From NCBI RefSeq assembly GCF_945859705.1, contig NC_079138.1, positions 6,758,001-6,822,000 of the forward strand: a stretch of 64,000 nt of DNA, given 5' to 3'. This stretch comes from Episyrphus balteatus. Taxonomy: Eukaryota > Arthropoda > Insecta > Diptera > Syrphidae. The notes under the pieces were generated by a model. That model did not search any database. It saw nothing but the letters and a program-made list of their open reading frames with translations, and was not told where the DNA came from. A program made the translations under genes and the position numbers. Below are positions 37,561 through 49,718 of this stretch, in pieces (the first letter of the stretch is position 1; every line of letters starts with the position of its first letter).

Positions 37561-37694
37561 AGGGGTATTCACGATTCGATGCAAATAGTTTGTATCGTTG
37601 CAAAAGTGCAAAAGTGTAGCATTTTCTTAAACTTAAACAGCCAAATATACAGACTACAATTTTTTTACACTTTTGAACTTTTGCTATACCCTAA
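37561..37694. repeat. Small TIR repeat E, copy 2
   Basis: GGGGTATTCACGATTCGATG ... GCTATACCC, diverged from 7,311-7,452. Confidence 0.4.
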
Positions 37695-37899
37695 CTCTAT
37701 TGCAAAAATAAAATACAATGGTGCAAAATTTGTTTGATGCAGTTTTAGTAGTAGAAAAACAAAATTTAGCAATTTTACACCTTTTCGTACAAACTAGGTT
37801 TGATATGTACCTATGCACAAAATGTGGATAAAAAACGTTCATACTTAACAATTTTTCAAGTAAAAGCATTTACTATTTTGTATGCATATGACCCATTGT

Positions 37900-38690
37900 C
37901 ATGGGTCTACTATGCAACTCTACGACACAGTTTCCGGATTAGGGCTGTATCAACCGTGCAAATCTTTTTGATTCCATCATCGAAAAGTAGATCAAGTCAA
38001 AGCTTGTTTCTTGCTGTCGCGAAGAGCTTAGGGTTCTTGGTATGCAGCATAATGTAAGACTCTGCTGGGTTCCCGGCCACAGTGATGTGTTCGGCAACGA
38101 AAAAGCGGACGAGCTTGCAAGGGAAGGCTCAGTACTTGATCCTTCTCTCTCTGATGTTATGGTATCAGAATTCCACAATGTGAAATGAAACGAAATATCG
38201 TCAAACATATTTTTCAAAAAACCAATGAAAGATGGAACCTCCTAGATACCTGCGGTCACACCAGAAAACTATGGCCGAATTACGACGAGAAAAAATCTAA
38301 TAAGATCTTACCTTATAGGTGTTTTAACGGGACATAACCTACTGGGCTACCATAAAAAGAAAATAGGGCTTAGCACAGATGACCTATGTAGAGGCTGCGG
38401 CAATGAGGACGAACAGGAAGATACTACTCACTTCCTGTGTCACTGCCCAGCACTCTGCCGCACTAGAAAAACATTTTTAGGGAACTACTTCTTTAATGAA
38501 TTAGAAGAACTGTCAGGCAATAGCCTATTGAACTTTGTCAAGTCTACCAAGTGGCTCGACAAACCATAGGATTCATAAGATTACACTTTTTTAATGAGGT
38601 TTTAAATACTTCAGAGTATCAAGGGATCTACATTGATCTAAGTGTGACGGTAACAACATCAACTGTCAGCCCATTTAACCTAACCTAACC
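37900..38690 (+). pseudogene. LINE RNase H and C-terminal region, relic
   Basis: 38,020-38,140 encodes VLGMQHNVRLCWVPGHSDVF followed by GNEKADELAREGS, the C-terminal RNase H signature of I/R1/LOA-type LINEs. 38,330-38,570 encodes a Cys/His segment LCRGCGNEDEQEDTTHFLCH and a terminal WLDKP after frameshifts. The 3' end carries AACCTAACCTAACCTA (38,677-38,692). The reverse transcriptase part is missing. Confidence 0.7.
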
Positions 38691-38699
38691 TATCATCGA

Positions 38700-39540
38700 A
38701 AATAATTTTTTATATATAAAAATTTTTTAACATTTTTCAAAAAAAAAGTTGGGATGCCATTTTGAAGAAATAATTAATTTACACATTAAAACTAAATTTC
38801 AAAATTTTTCATTAATCCGTTTTCAAAAAATTGATTTTTCAAAAAAAAATTTTGAAATATTTTTTAAAAAACCAAAAATGCGTTTTTTGAAAATTTTCTA
38901 AAATTTTAATATTATCTTTACTTACACACTTTTGTATAAAAATTTTCATTTGAATGTTAATGTTGTACGAGATATTCAGAAACGAAAAAAACCGTTCTAT
39001 GACAGGTACCGTTAATAACGGTACAAAAAATATTTTTTTTATTTAAAAAGTTGGCTCTTATGTGTTGTACTACACACAAAAATTTTAATCAAAATCGTTA
39101 GAGCCGTTTTTGAAAAAAATTAACTTTTCTATTTCCGTTATATGGCAGGTACCGTTAGTTTTGGTCATAAAAAAAAAATTTCAATTTCCCCTCTAGGGAA
39201 TCACCAAAAACTGCTAACTACCAAGTTTGAAGAAAATCACTTCACTCGTTTAGGCTGCAGCTCCAGATAGAGACAGACAGACAGACAGACAGAATTGCCG
39301 GACCCACTTTTTTGGCATTCTCCATCATCGTAATGTCATGTAAAATTGTTATCTCGAGTTCGATTTTTTTTACGAATCCTAAACTTGCCCTATATCTGTA
39401 TATAAACTGTACCTATATCGCAAGTAAAAATTACGAATCAATGATCTCAATTTCGATCATTTCCATAGTATCCTTAATCTTCTTTGACGCTATTCCGGAT
39501 ATTTTGATTCTATACTTTTTATATTCTTTCTAAATATTTT
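38700..39540. repeat. AT-rich repeat with (GACA)n tract
   Basis: Runs of A/T blocks with two ACCGTTA-centred repeats (GGCAGGTACCGTTA near 39,145 and GACAGGTACCGTTA near 39,001), then a GACA microsatellite at 39,272-39,292. A central (GACA/GTCT)n tract with conserved flanks is a feature of DINE-1/Helentron elements, but I see no matching 3' hairpin here, so the class is uncertain. Confidence 0.35.
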
Positions 39541-41540
39541 CTCAACCAATCTAGATCTAATTCAATAGCATTAGATCGTTTCAATATTTTCCATTCAATT
39601 CCAATCTGTTAATCCCATTCTTACTCCAATGATTCGGGGATTGCATGCCGAATTATTGAGCAATCCGATACTTGATCGATTCGATTTTCACAAATGATCG
39701 ATCTACACAGCCTTAGAATACTGAATACATTCCACCCTTAGTAGATTTCAATAAAAACTTTTCCATTTTAATGCATGAAAAACAGGGAGATCCCAATTTG
39801 CTTTTCGGTGAACAAGGAATTCCCTATTTCGCTAAGGGTTCAAAAATGGAAACAGGAAAAGGAGCTGGGAACTCAATAAATGGAAATAGGAACAGGATGT
39901 GGGGTATTCTGCAAACTTATTAATTTTAGAGAATCATTCAAACTCATAAACGACTGCAGTGTCTTTCAGGCTGATATAAGATATGCTATTTAAGCGGCAG
40001 AGCTATCACACAAGAAAAGATATGTTATCTACTATTTCCTTTCCTTCTACATTGTTATGTCTAGGAACCCAGCTAGGAAAGGGTCAGAATCAAATAAGAG
40101 CGGTAGTACCCAATTAGTTAGAAGACCCGATCGCGATCAGCTTTTTTGGTTTTTTACTTACATATATCGAATGACTTTAAATCAATAATCTTAAAACATA
40201 AAAAATAAATAAGAAAAAGAATGCAATGAAAAAAATACAAAGCGGAATTTAAATTCGAAGCTATCGCGGGTGCAACATTGTGGGTGCAACACGTTTACAA
40301 AGCAACCGAAAGTAAGTAATGGTAAGGAATATACCAACAACTAATCTTTTGCATTAAAGCCTTCCCAAGCGCAAAGAAACAAATTTTTCTGTTAAATTTG
40401 GACTCATTTTTGCTTGTTTTTATTAAATACAGTTATTTTACTTGTTATTATTACAAAAAAATAACAAATATTGAAATTTAGAAATTTTGCCGAAGATCGT
40501 CTCTAGCGGAATGGCCTATTGATAAACCATGAAAGTCAAATTATTAATTAAGGGGGTTTTCGTTTGGTAAATTTATATTTTGATCTATAAATTGATTTTT
40601 TCGTTACGAAACGAATACGTTTTTAGATTGATTTTTATTAGCTATAGTATTGGTGTGTATTTGCAGAGATCGCAGTTGTCAAATCGTCGCCGTAAAGCAA
40701 AATTGTTCTAGGTCACAAAAAGCAAATTTTACAGGGAACGATTTTTAAGTTTCAAATTGGTTTAACCCTTTGCTTCCTAGTGGTTTCAGCATGAAACCAC
40801 CTATTAATTACTTTGATAGTTTTTTTTTACTAAAAAATGGACTTCTTCTTTTGTACTCTCAGCTCAAAACATTCCTTATACAATGTTATTACTAGTACAA
40901 TCATTATTTTTTCATTTTAGTGTGTAATTAGAAAATATCAAAACTTTTTTTCAAAATATTTGTATTTTTTGCCGGGATTAAAGGGTTAAAGCGACAATTT
41001 TCTGCTCGTTTGCCATTCAAGTTATGTTTTTTTATTAAGTTTGTTCTTTTCTCTTAATAAAATATACAAGTTTACCTCATTAGTAGGTGCATACTATTTT
41101 TAAATATTTTTTAAAACTAAAAACCCAAAATTGGACATAGAACAATTCCTATACAAAAACGTTTTTTCTTTAAACTTAGAACAAAATATGATTTGAACAA
41201 TCAAGAATACTCGGGCTCATTTTCAAAAGGCTATTTCCCTGTTTTAATTGTTCTATATCACATTAAATTACCTATATTAACTGCGGAATGAAATTTTTTT
41301 GATAAAAACGGTTTTCAAATTCGGAAAGAGCACCCTCAAATAAGTAAAACTGCATCATTAACTCATTTTCGGTAAAAAGTGGATTTAGAACAATTTTGCT
41401 TTACGCCGACGAAATATTGATTAGACCGTTGATTTTTTTTTATCCGAAGATGAGCTGGACGAATAAATAAATTCACTCAAAGTTACTTCCATTTGAATTC
41501 AAAACTATTTGAATCTTTGTTCAAACCGAAACAAATTATT
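39541..41540. other. Intergenic DNA, no gene seen
   Basis: AT-rich, no exon, RNA or clear repeat terminus recognised. Confidence 0.4.
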
Positions 41541-41720
41541 AGCCCTGTTCCATTGGAGGTGGTAGTTTACTACTAGTAGATATTTTGGTTAATCTAGTAC
41601 TACTCATGCTCTTCTTCCCGAGTAGATACGATTTGTATTGAATTTGTTGAAAGTGCGTTCCATTGAAAATCGCTAGTAAACTACTAGTAGTACTTTGCCA
41701 CCTCCCAAAGGAACAGGGCT
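41541..41720. mobile_element. MITE family M, copy 2
   Basis: 180 bp, ends AGCCCTGTTCC and GGAACAGGGCT, flanked by ATT on both sides. Confidence 0.85.
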
Positions 41721-41723
41721 ATT

Positions 41724-43164
41724 ATCAAACAGATGGATGCCAATAACAAAGTATAGTGGTGTTAGTAAAAGAGGGGTTAATCTGCCGAAAAATTCAGATA
41801 TAAATAAATTGATTTTTGTACCAAACGAAAACCCAATAAATATCATGATGAGTCCTCATTCATCATTCTTTGTATTTTTTTTAATTTGTCCCAGCTTATA
41901 TCTTGTAAAAAAGGTAAAAATATTCATTAAACGTTTTTAAACAACGATTAAAGCACTGTTCATATGAGAGCGACCAACGAACGAGCGGATGAACAAACAA
42001 ATGATATTTAATGTATTTCTAAAGTATTTTTTTTTTTTATAAAAACTCTATTAAACAGAGGTTAAAGTTCAAATTTTTCAACAAAAAAAAATTACATTTT
42101 AATATCTAAAATAAGAAAAATATGAAAAAACATATTGGTCGTTACGAATAAAAGTTTGTTCGTACGAACAATTGGTTTTCCTACATTGGTTTCCTAAGTG
42201 GCAACACAAACATATCCGGGCATATGAGCCGTTGAGAATGAGAAGGGGTTGAGTGAAATTTTCGAAAATTTTCATTTTTCCAGCGAATAAAAGGGTCAAA
42301 ATAGAACTTAAATTTTGGTGTTATTGTCACTCATTTAGTGTCCCTCGTTTAGAGGGTAGCCTTAGATCATTTTTTCAAATCTCATATTTTGTGGCTCTGT
42401 TATTACCTACTCAAAACTCGAAATATGTCTTATACTCAAAGCTTCAAATATTTTCTTTGGACTAATGCAATTTCTCTAACATCAATATCATAGAACGGAT
42501 ACCAAGTAATACTACAATATTCCAACAATGAAAAAACAAAGGTATAGTAGGTATGTATATTGCTCTGGTAATATAAAAATCTTTAGATTCGACACATCTA
42601 AGTTTAATAAATAAATCCAAGCATACACATGCTTTTAGAGTATACTATGTCAATAGTTTAGTTAGTTTAGTTTTATTCACTTAAAAATTGTAATTCTATT
42701 CACAATTTCATTTTTAAGTGTATCTTAAGTCTTAACCCTTTCGAACCCAAGCTATGAAAATCAATATTAAAAAATGTTTTTTTCGGTATTATCGGGTCAA
42801 AAATATCACAACTAAGAAATATGAATAGCAAAAAGTTATTTTCCAAAATAATAAATAGCAAAACTAATGTGTTATTCTCATGTTACATGTAAGTAATATG
42901 CACTGCCTATGACCACCAAAAAAAGTCGGAGAGCTGAGAAAATAACTTTTTATGAAACTATAATGTATGCTTCTTCTTCTAAGCAAAAAAACAAAACACT
43001 TTCTGCATTAACATTTTTTATATCTTTTTTTTCAAAATTATGACCATATATGAAAAAAATTTTTTTTTCAAAAAAAAAAATGTGAATTTCAGTTCCTTTT
43101 TCGATAAAAAAAAAATTAAAGGGATGATATTTAACTAACTTTTTGTAATAATCCAGTAACTAGG
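41724..43164. other. Intergenic DNA, no gene seen
   Basis: AT-rich; short frames without motifs. Confidence 0.4.
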
Positions 43165-43965
43165 TATTATTTAGAGATGCCGCGAATATTGGTTTGGCCG
43201 AATACCGAATATTCGGTCACGCTCCTCGGCCGAATACCGAATATTCGGCCAAGGACACTCAGAAAAAAACGTTGGTAATATCAAAAATTGTAGGTATACT
43301 TTGTATAAGAAAATATGTGGCTTAAAAAATTCCCAACAACATCGTATTGTAACGATGAATAACTGAACTACTTTTAAGATAAATGTCTGAACACACTACC
43401 TATTACTGCAAAGGTAGACATCTGAAATCGAATTATATATGAAGACTGTTCGCCAAGATCGAACGGCGGACCCATACCATATGGTATAAGAAGACAAGGT
43501 ATGATCATTAGAGTCGCCATTTTACAAAATGGAGTAATAAGTTTTTGACGTTTAATTTGGCAAAGTCAAAAGCAACATCAATTTCCAAGACAAATTTGTT
43601 TACATTAACAATTTCAATGGGCAGCTGTCAATTTTGACAACATTTGCTAAAGTCTACCTTTCGTCTCCTGGGACAAGTGTTTACAGTAAAAGACTATTTT
43701 CCAAAGGAGGAATAGTCTACGAAGATAAACGTAATCGTTTACTACCAACAAATGCGGAACAAATAGTTTTCATTCACCACAACTGCCTTAGTAGATTATA
43801 AGTACTAAAATTACAATTTTTTAATAAAACACACATTTTGGTATAATAATTTATGTCTTTTTTCTTCTCCATTTGGTATTCGGTATTCGGCCGAATAGTT
43901 AAACTATTCGGCCGAATACCGAATACCTGAAAAATAGGCCGAATACCGAATCTTTCAATTAAGCC
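43165..43965. mobile_element. Element with GGCCGAATA/TATTCGG terminal arrays
   Basis: Both ends are built from repeated CGAATACCGAATATTCGGCC units in inverted relation (43,190-43,252 and 43,875-43,950). The middle is non-coding. Looks like a non-autonomous DNA transposon; exact ends and target duplication are not clear. Confidence 0.5.
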
Positions 43966-44600
43966 ATAGAAACCTAAAAAATTGTTTAATTTAATATTTT
44001 TTACGAATTTTTAAAAAAATGTTACATGAGAGTAACGCTGGGTCCGAAAGGGTTAAATTGGTTTGGCCGATGGCCGTCTACCAGACTGACATTTACATTT
44101 TAATTTTTACAGAAATATATTACTAATGAGAAAAAAAACTGATATAATGCTTTCAAAAATATAATTTTACAGTTATTTAAACACTTTTTTATACGTTAAA
44201 AACTTTCATTGATTATACATGTTCTGTATCGCAAAGCATTCAAACAATATTGGTATAAAAGATTCCAACTGCGTTCTCCATTTATCAGTTTTATGGTTTC
44301 TTCTAAACTGAGCACATCAACTCCAAAGTATCTCTTGCAGTATTCTTTAAGAATTTGACAAACTCTTCACGTTCTCTTCGATTGCATAAATCGCACAATA
44401 TAGGAAGATAGGGGCGGTAAGAGATAAAATTTAAATTTACGATTCAGTCAGTGACAATTCCTTTTATAAAATTAGTTTTTTGTCAATCATGTCAATTCCC
44501 AAATCTTTAATTTCATCTTTGGTAGATAATCTATGTTCCTTAATGGAATAGTCAAAACATGCTGGACTGGCTTTTTTTTATAAGAAATAGGTACAATTAT
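43966..44600. other. Intergenic DNA, no gene seen
   Basis: AT-rich, no recognised feature. It could contain the decayed 5' part of the Jockey relic that follows. Confidence 0.35.
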
Positions 44601-44601
44601 A

Positions 44602-46028
44602 TTGCACTTATCGACATTTAGTAACTTTATCGGTAACCCAAAAGAAAAAGCTAAGCATCTTGCGAATGTTTTTAAGCCATACCCAACAAACGTGGCTGAA
44701 AATAGCTTACAGTTTGTTGATAAGATAGATGAAAGTGAAGTACCAATTGTAAGATTAAAAGAAATAAAAAGTATGTGTTTACATCAACTATCAATTAAAA
44801 AATGACCAGGTTACGATCTTATTACTGCTCAGGTTATGAAAGAAATGCCTTTGAAAGCCTTCATAAAACTCCAATATATAATAAATGCATGCCTTAAGCA
44901 ACGGTATGTCCCACACCATTGGAAAATTGCTGAAGTTATTGTCATACCCAAGCAAGGTAAGCCACCTACAGAAGTGACGTCTTACAGACCAATATCGCTT
45001 ATACCAATTATGGCAAAAGTTTTTGAAAAACTGCTTCTGAAGAGACTTAGCAAAATTATAGAAGAAAGAAGGTTAATCCCAAATCATCAGTTTGGCTTTA
45101 GAAATAAACATTCCACGATAGACCAAGTTCATAGAATAGAAACTGCAAAGGGATCTTCCCAGACAGTACTATGAAATATTAAAATCGTACATCTCAGACC
45201 GATTGTTTAGAGTAAGGTACGATCAAGAATATTCGGAATTGAAGAAAATAGAAGCTGGTGTACCACAAGGAAGTGTCCTAGGTTCTACCCTGTATTTACT
45301 ATACACAAGGGATATCCCAGTTGGGAATCACACCATAATGGCTACTTTTGCAGATGATACCGCAATTTTGGTACCCGACAAATGTGTCTCTAGGGGAGCA
45401 GTAAAGCTGCAATATGCCGTCGACACAGTCAGAGATTGGAACGAAAAATGGCGTATCAAACTCAATGAAACAAAATCTTCACATATAAACTTTACAAATA
45501 AAAAGATAAACAATATTACAATATTCATTAATATAATCAAGCTGTACCTTACGCCAATACGGTCAAATACCTTGGAATGACTTTGGATGCAAAGCTAAAG
45601 TGGAAGAGCACATCAAAAAGAAAAGAGAAGAACTAAACTTGAAATATAGAAAAATGTACTGGTTACTTGGTAACAACTCTGATTTATCAACCCAAAACAA
45701 AATAATGCTGTATAATCAAGTACTAAAGCCTGTTTGGACCTATGGTATCCAATTATGGGGCTGTACAAAGGAAACAAATACCGAAATCATCCAAAAATTC
45801 CAAAACAAAGTCCTTCGTGGAATAGTTAATGCACCTTGGTACATAAGAAATAGCGATCTACATCGTGACTTACAAATAGAAACGGTTACAGAAGTTGTTA
45901 AAAAATACGCAGTATCGCATAATCAGAGACTGCAAAGTCATACCAATTCTGAAATGGTGTCCGTCTTGAATACCAGAAACCATGTTCGGAGATTAAGAAG
46001 AACCAAGCCTCATGAGCTTATGGTCTAA
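44602..46028 (+). pseudogene. Jockey-clade LINE reverse transcriptase relic
   Basis: Conserved blocks in order: YRPISLIPIMAKVFEKLLLK, IPNHQFGFRNKHSTIDQVHR, LPRQYYEILKSYISDRLF, EAGVPQGSVLG, MATFADDTAIL, KYLGMTLDAKLKW, VWTYGIQLWG. The frame is broken by a stop near 44,803, a shift near 45,150 and another near 45,540. Between HRI and LPRQYYE the catalytic motif A region (the DxxxAFD of Jockey elements) is missing, so the copy lost its active site by internal deletion. FADD is still present. Confidence 0.8.
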
Positions 46029-46054
46029 AAAAAACATGGGAAAGTATTAAAAGT

Positions 46055-46440
46055 TTAAACTTCCCCCAAAGTGATTTTACAAAGTTCAGAAAGAAAAATC
46101 TGATGTCGATCTCTTAAGATTGGTCCTGATAAAGAGGTGGTTTTAGTGGTTAAGAGTCCCACACTACTTGGTGTCCAATACTGCCAAGTGTCTTTTGAAG
46201 ATTTCCTCCCGTCAAAAAAAAAAAAAAAATTTAGTACCAAACCGTTAGTTTCACACCAGTTTACAAGATTGTTGTTGCAATACAAAACCGTCAAGGGCAA
46301 AGTTAACATTATCAAACAACTTGTGATCATCAGCATATAAAAGATACCTGCAACCTCTTAACAATGAGGGCAAGTCTTTTATAAAGAATCAAAATAAGAG
46401 AGGACCTAGATGACTTCCTTGGGGTACTCCTGAGGTGACA
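46055..46440 (-). pseudogene. LINE reverse transcriptase fragment
   Basis: Reading leftward from about 46,430: GVPQGSHLGPLLF, then KDLPSLLRGCRYLLYADDHK, then NNLVNWCETNGLVLN. These are the palm motifs of a non-LTR RT with a YADD box, from a different family than the adjacent Jockey relic and in opposite orientation. Interrupted by a stop and a poly-A/T run. Confidence 0.65.
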
Positions 46441-48429
46441 TTGATTTGACGAGAAATAAATCATTTTACCTACTAAACCACCACAAAACCTATTCGCATT
46501 GTAAGCTTTTTGAGTTTTGTTTAAATGTTTGCGTATGGATTTCGTGCATTAGTTTGTTTTGACTTCGATTTGGGGGGAAAAAAAAATTATACAAAATTCC
46601 GATACTCAATGTAATTACAAACGAGATTTAGCAGTCTTTCAGTATACAAACAGATGCAAGGAAACCAGTATTTTGCTGGTTGATCAATGGTCACATTGCA
46701 ATGAACGATGGAATCGAAGTCCCAAAAAGTCGTCTATGCACAAGGACACGTCTTCAATAGTCCATTATGTGAATTCCAAAGCTCAGCAAATTAGAAAAAA
46801 GAATAAGCTTATTGACTGAACAATAAACTAATAACACCAGCGAGGACGAGAACGAAACCGAGACAAGAAGGATTTTTATCCAATTCATAAATGACAAAAC
46901 AAATACTTAGACAATATATTTTGTAGGAAGAAAAACATTGCACAAGTCGCTAAACATCATTCATTTATTTTCCCGGTTCCAAAGATTTTTAAACATTTTA
47001 ATTAAGACGGACAATAGTTTTACAAAAGAAATATAATATACCTACACTTTTTGTGTCAACTTGAACTTACCAATTGCAGAACTTGGAAGGTAAAAGAAAA
47101 AAAAAACACAAAGCAAAAAAAAAACACCAAAGAATGGCTTTCGTGAGCCCGCACTTGTAAAATTGTCTTGCTTTTATTTTGAGATTTTAAATTTTTTTAT
47201 TTTCTATATTTTATGTATTTAAATATCAAAATTGTGAAAAAAAAACACTTTAAATAATACAAAAAAAAAATCGTTTCGTTTGGATTTTTGTCTTTTCTAT
47301 TTTCCAGTGAAGAGGTTTTATGAGAAGGGGAATCCTTCTTTCCTTCTGCCTCGATGTGGATGATGATGATACCCGAGTTTGCCGAGTCGAGTCGAGTTTA
47401 CCTCCACACACTGACACTATACAAAAGCATTATTTTTTTGTTCGAGTCCACCAACATTAATTTGGTTTTTTGTTTCTTGATATTGTTTTCTATTTTTTTG
47501 TTATATATATTTTGTTGAACCACTCGATGCACAAGCCTGTTTATACACAAAAACTAATTAACTAAATAGGAAAATGTAGGGAAACAAATTAAAAACATAA
47601 TCATCAGGAAATTTGTGTAAAATAAAAAAATACTTTACATTACACGAGAGAGTTTTGAAAATATATTTTTTGAGTGAGAAAAAAGGCAAGGTACTGAGTG
47701 AATCGAGAAAAAATGAAATGAATTAGGAAAAAAAGAAACAAAAAAAAAAATAACAAAATGAAAAACAAGTTGCTTGTATCTTGTTGTCTCCTTCTGTCAC
47801 ATTAAAACAAAGTTATTGTTTTCTTTGTTTATTCTATTAGTGTACAAACATTAATGGTGTAATAATCTATCTATCTCATATCATCTAACAGCATGTACGC
47901 TACGCATACAAAATACAATTTTTTCGGAAACTACACACAAATTACAACTTGCGCTCTCTGACCAACACTTATTTGGAATTTTGCATTTTTTTTCTCTGTT
48001 GGCTTTTAAAATTGAAAATTTATGAAAAAGATTATTTGCAGTTGTGAAATATATGTGGAATGATGTATATTTGATAGATTATTTGATCTTTTTTGTGTTT
48101 ATTTTTTTCTTTCTTTTTATTAAATTAAATGTAATTTTTACACAGAGAGAGAGACAACACACAAACACACCTCGGATGGTAGTTATTTTCAGATGAATTT
48201 TAGATGTATGGAGTATGCTAAGAATGAAGTACAAGAAAGGGTGACGAAAAAAGAGGAATTTTCCAAGGTAGTGTGAGTTTAACAAACCCAAATGCATTGA
48301 AACAGGGTCGCAGTAAAGATTGATGGTAACCTGCGAAAGGGCCCACCAATTTGCAATCAAGGTGGGTAGGGCTTTTAAGCAAAAAGTGCTCAAACGTCAA
48401 ACTATCCACTTTTATGACACTGAGATTTA
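46441..48429. other. Intergenic DNA, possible plexin B upstream region
   Basis: No coding exon seen. Around 47,340-47,420 there is a locally GC-richer stretch with GATGATGATG, GTCGAGTCGAGT and, on the minus strand, an initiator-like TCAGTG with GAGGTAAAC. It might be a non-coding 5' exon of the minus-strand plexin gene, but this is weak. Confidence 0.3.
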
Positions 48430-48887
48430 TAGCGTTTTCGTTTGGTAATTCTTAAAACGGCCCGGGACTGTCCGATCCGGAATTCCAAACGAACAAACTT
48501 GGATACTTCTTTTTGATTCTGAAGTTTGGGTTTCTTTGCATTTGTAAAACGCCAAATAATGCGAACGCCTGATGAAAGTTTTATTTTGTTTATTCCATAA
48601 AAAGTTATCGTTTGTTTGTTTTGTTTACTTTATTTCAATATAATTTAAAGTTTGGAATAGTAAAAAATCTGAATATTCCTAAATGAAGAACAAACAATAA
48701 CATTCCATTACTTTGACGTCTTAAGTGTGAACATGTGTGCGTGATTCTCGTTTTGATTCTGTCTCAAAATTCGGAATCGATTTTCTCTTCTTTTCAGAAT
48801 TAGAACTGTCATTGAGTGCCAAACGAACAGTTTCAGAGTCGTTCGAATGAATTCCGGAGAGTCCCGGACGACCAAACGAAAACGCTA
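48430..48887. mobile_element. 458-bp TIR element W
   Basis: Ends TAGCGTTTTCGTTTGGT and ACCAAACGAAAACGCTA, flanked by TTA (48,427-48,429 and 48,888-48,890). GGGACTGTCCG/GGGAGTCCCGGACG-type inner repeats. No transposase. Confidence 0.8.
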
Positions 48888-49044
48888 TTAGTGTGTGCCT
48901 TGTTGAGTGGGCACACATAGAAAATCAAGAAAAAAAAGTGTCAGATTAAATTCTTCTCATCAAACATATTATGCTACAATAAAGCATTTCTTTTTATTAT
49001 TTATTACTTGTGTAGACAGACCAATACTAATTCGGCAAAACTTA

Positions 49045-49267
49045 TACTATGTTTCTACCTACGCTAAATCCGAGATTTAGCTAAGTAGATTTAGAATAAA
49101 TCTCGAGATTCATTTTAAATCCACTTCGCTAAATCTCAGATTTGGGTTCAGCTACCCTAAATCTAAGATTTTCACCTACTTTCAATCCGAGATTTAGAAT
49201 AAAAGTCGAGATTTATGCTAAATCTACTTAGCTAAATCTTGAATTTTTGGTAGGTGGAAACGTAGTA
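49045..49267. mobile_element. MITE family D, copy in chain, first
   Basis: 223 bp, ends TACTATGTTTCTACC and GGTGGAAACGTAGTA, TTA on the left (49,042-49,044) and TTA shared with the next copy (49,268-49,270). Confidence 0.85.
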
Positions 49268-49270
49268 TTA

Positions 49271-49493
49271 TACTACGTTTCCACCTATCCTAAATTCGAG
49301 ATTTAGCTAAGTAGATTTAGAATAAATCTCAAGTTTTATTCTTAATCTCGTATTGAAATTAGGTGAAAACTTTAGATTTAGGGAAGCTGAACCCAAATTT
49401 GAGATTTATTGAAGTAGATTTAAAATAAATCTCGAGATTTATTCTAAATCTACTTAGCTAAATCTCGGATTTAGGCTAGGTGGAAACATAGTA
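49271..49493. mobile_element. MITE family D, copy in chain, second
   Basis: Also 223 bp, same orientation, ends TACTACGTTTCCACC and GGTGGAAACATAGTA, TTA on both sides (right at 49,494-49,496). Forms TTA-D-TTA-D-TTA. Confidence 0.85.
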
Positions 49494-49599
49494 TTAGATT
49501 AAATGTGCTGTATATTATTTATAAGAAAATATTGAAAAGTGTATAAAATAAAGATCAATAAAGTTACTACTATTACTACTGACATTTGTTTTTCTATAA

Positions 49600-49715
49600 G
49601 GGCCATATTATTCACTAGTTTAAATCGGGATAACTATTTTGGATTTGGATTTACTTTTGACATTTGACAATTTTACATTCAGATGTATTTTTTAAACTAG
49701 TGAATAATATGGCAG
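49600..49715. mobile_element. MITE family C, copy 3 (internally deleted)
   Basis: 116 bp, flanked by TAA (49,597-49,599 and 49,716-49,718). Both ends are intact but most of the centre is missing compared with the 239-242-bp copies. Confidence 0.8.
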
Positions 49716-49718
49716 TAA

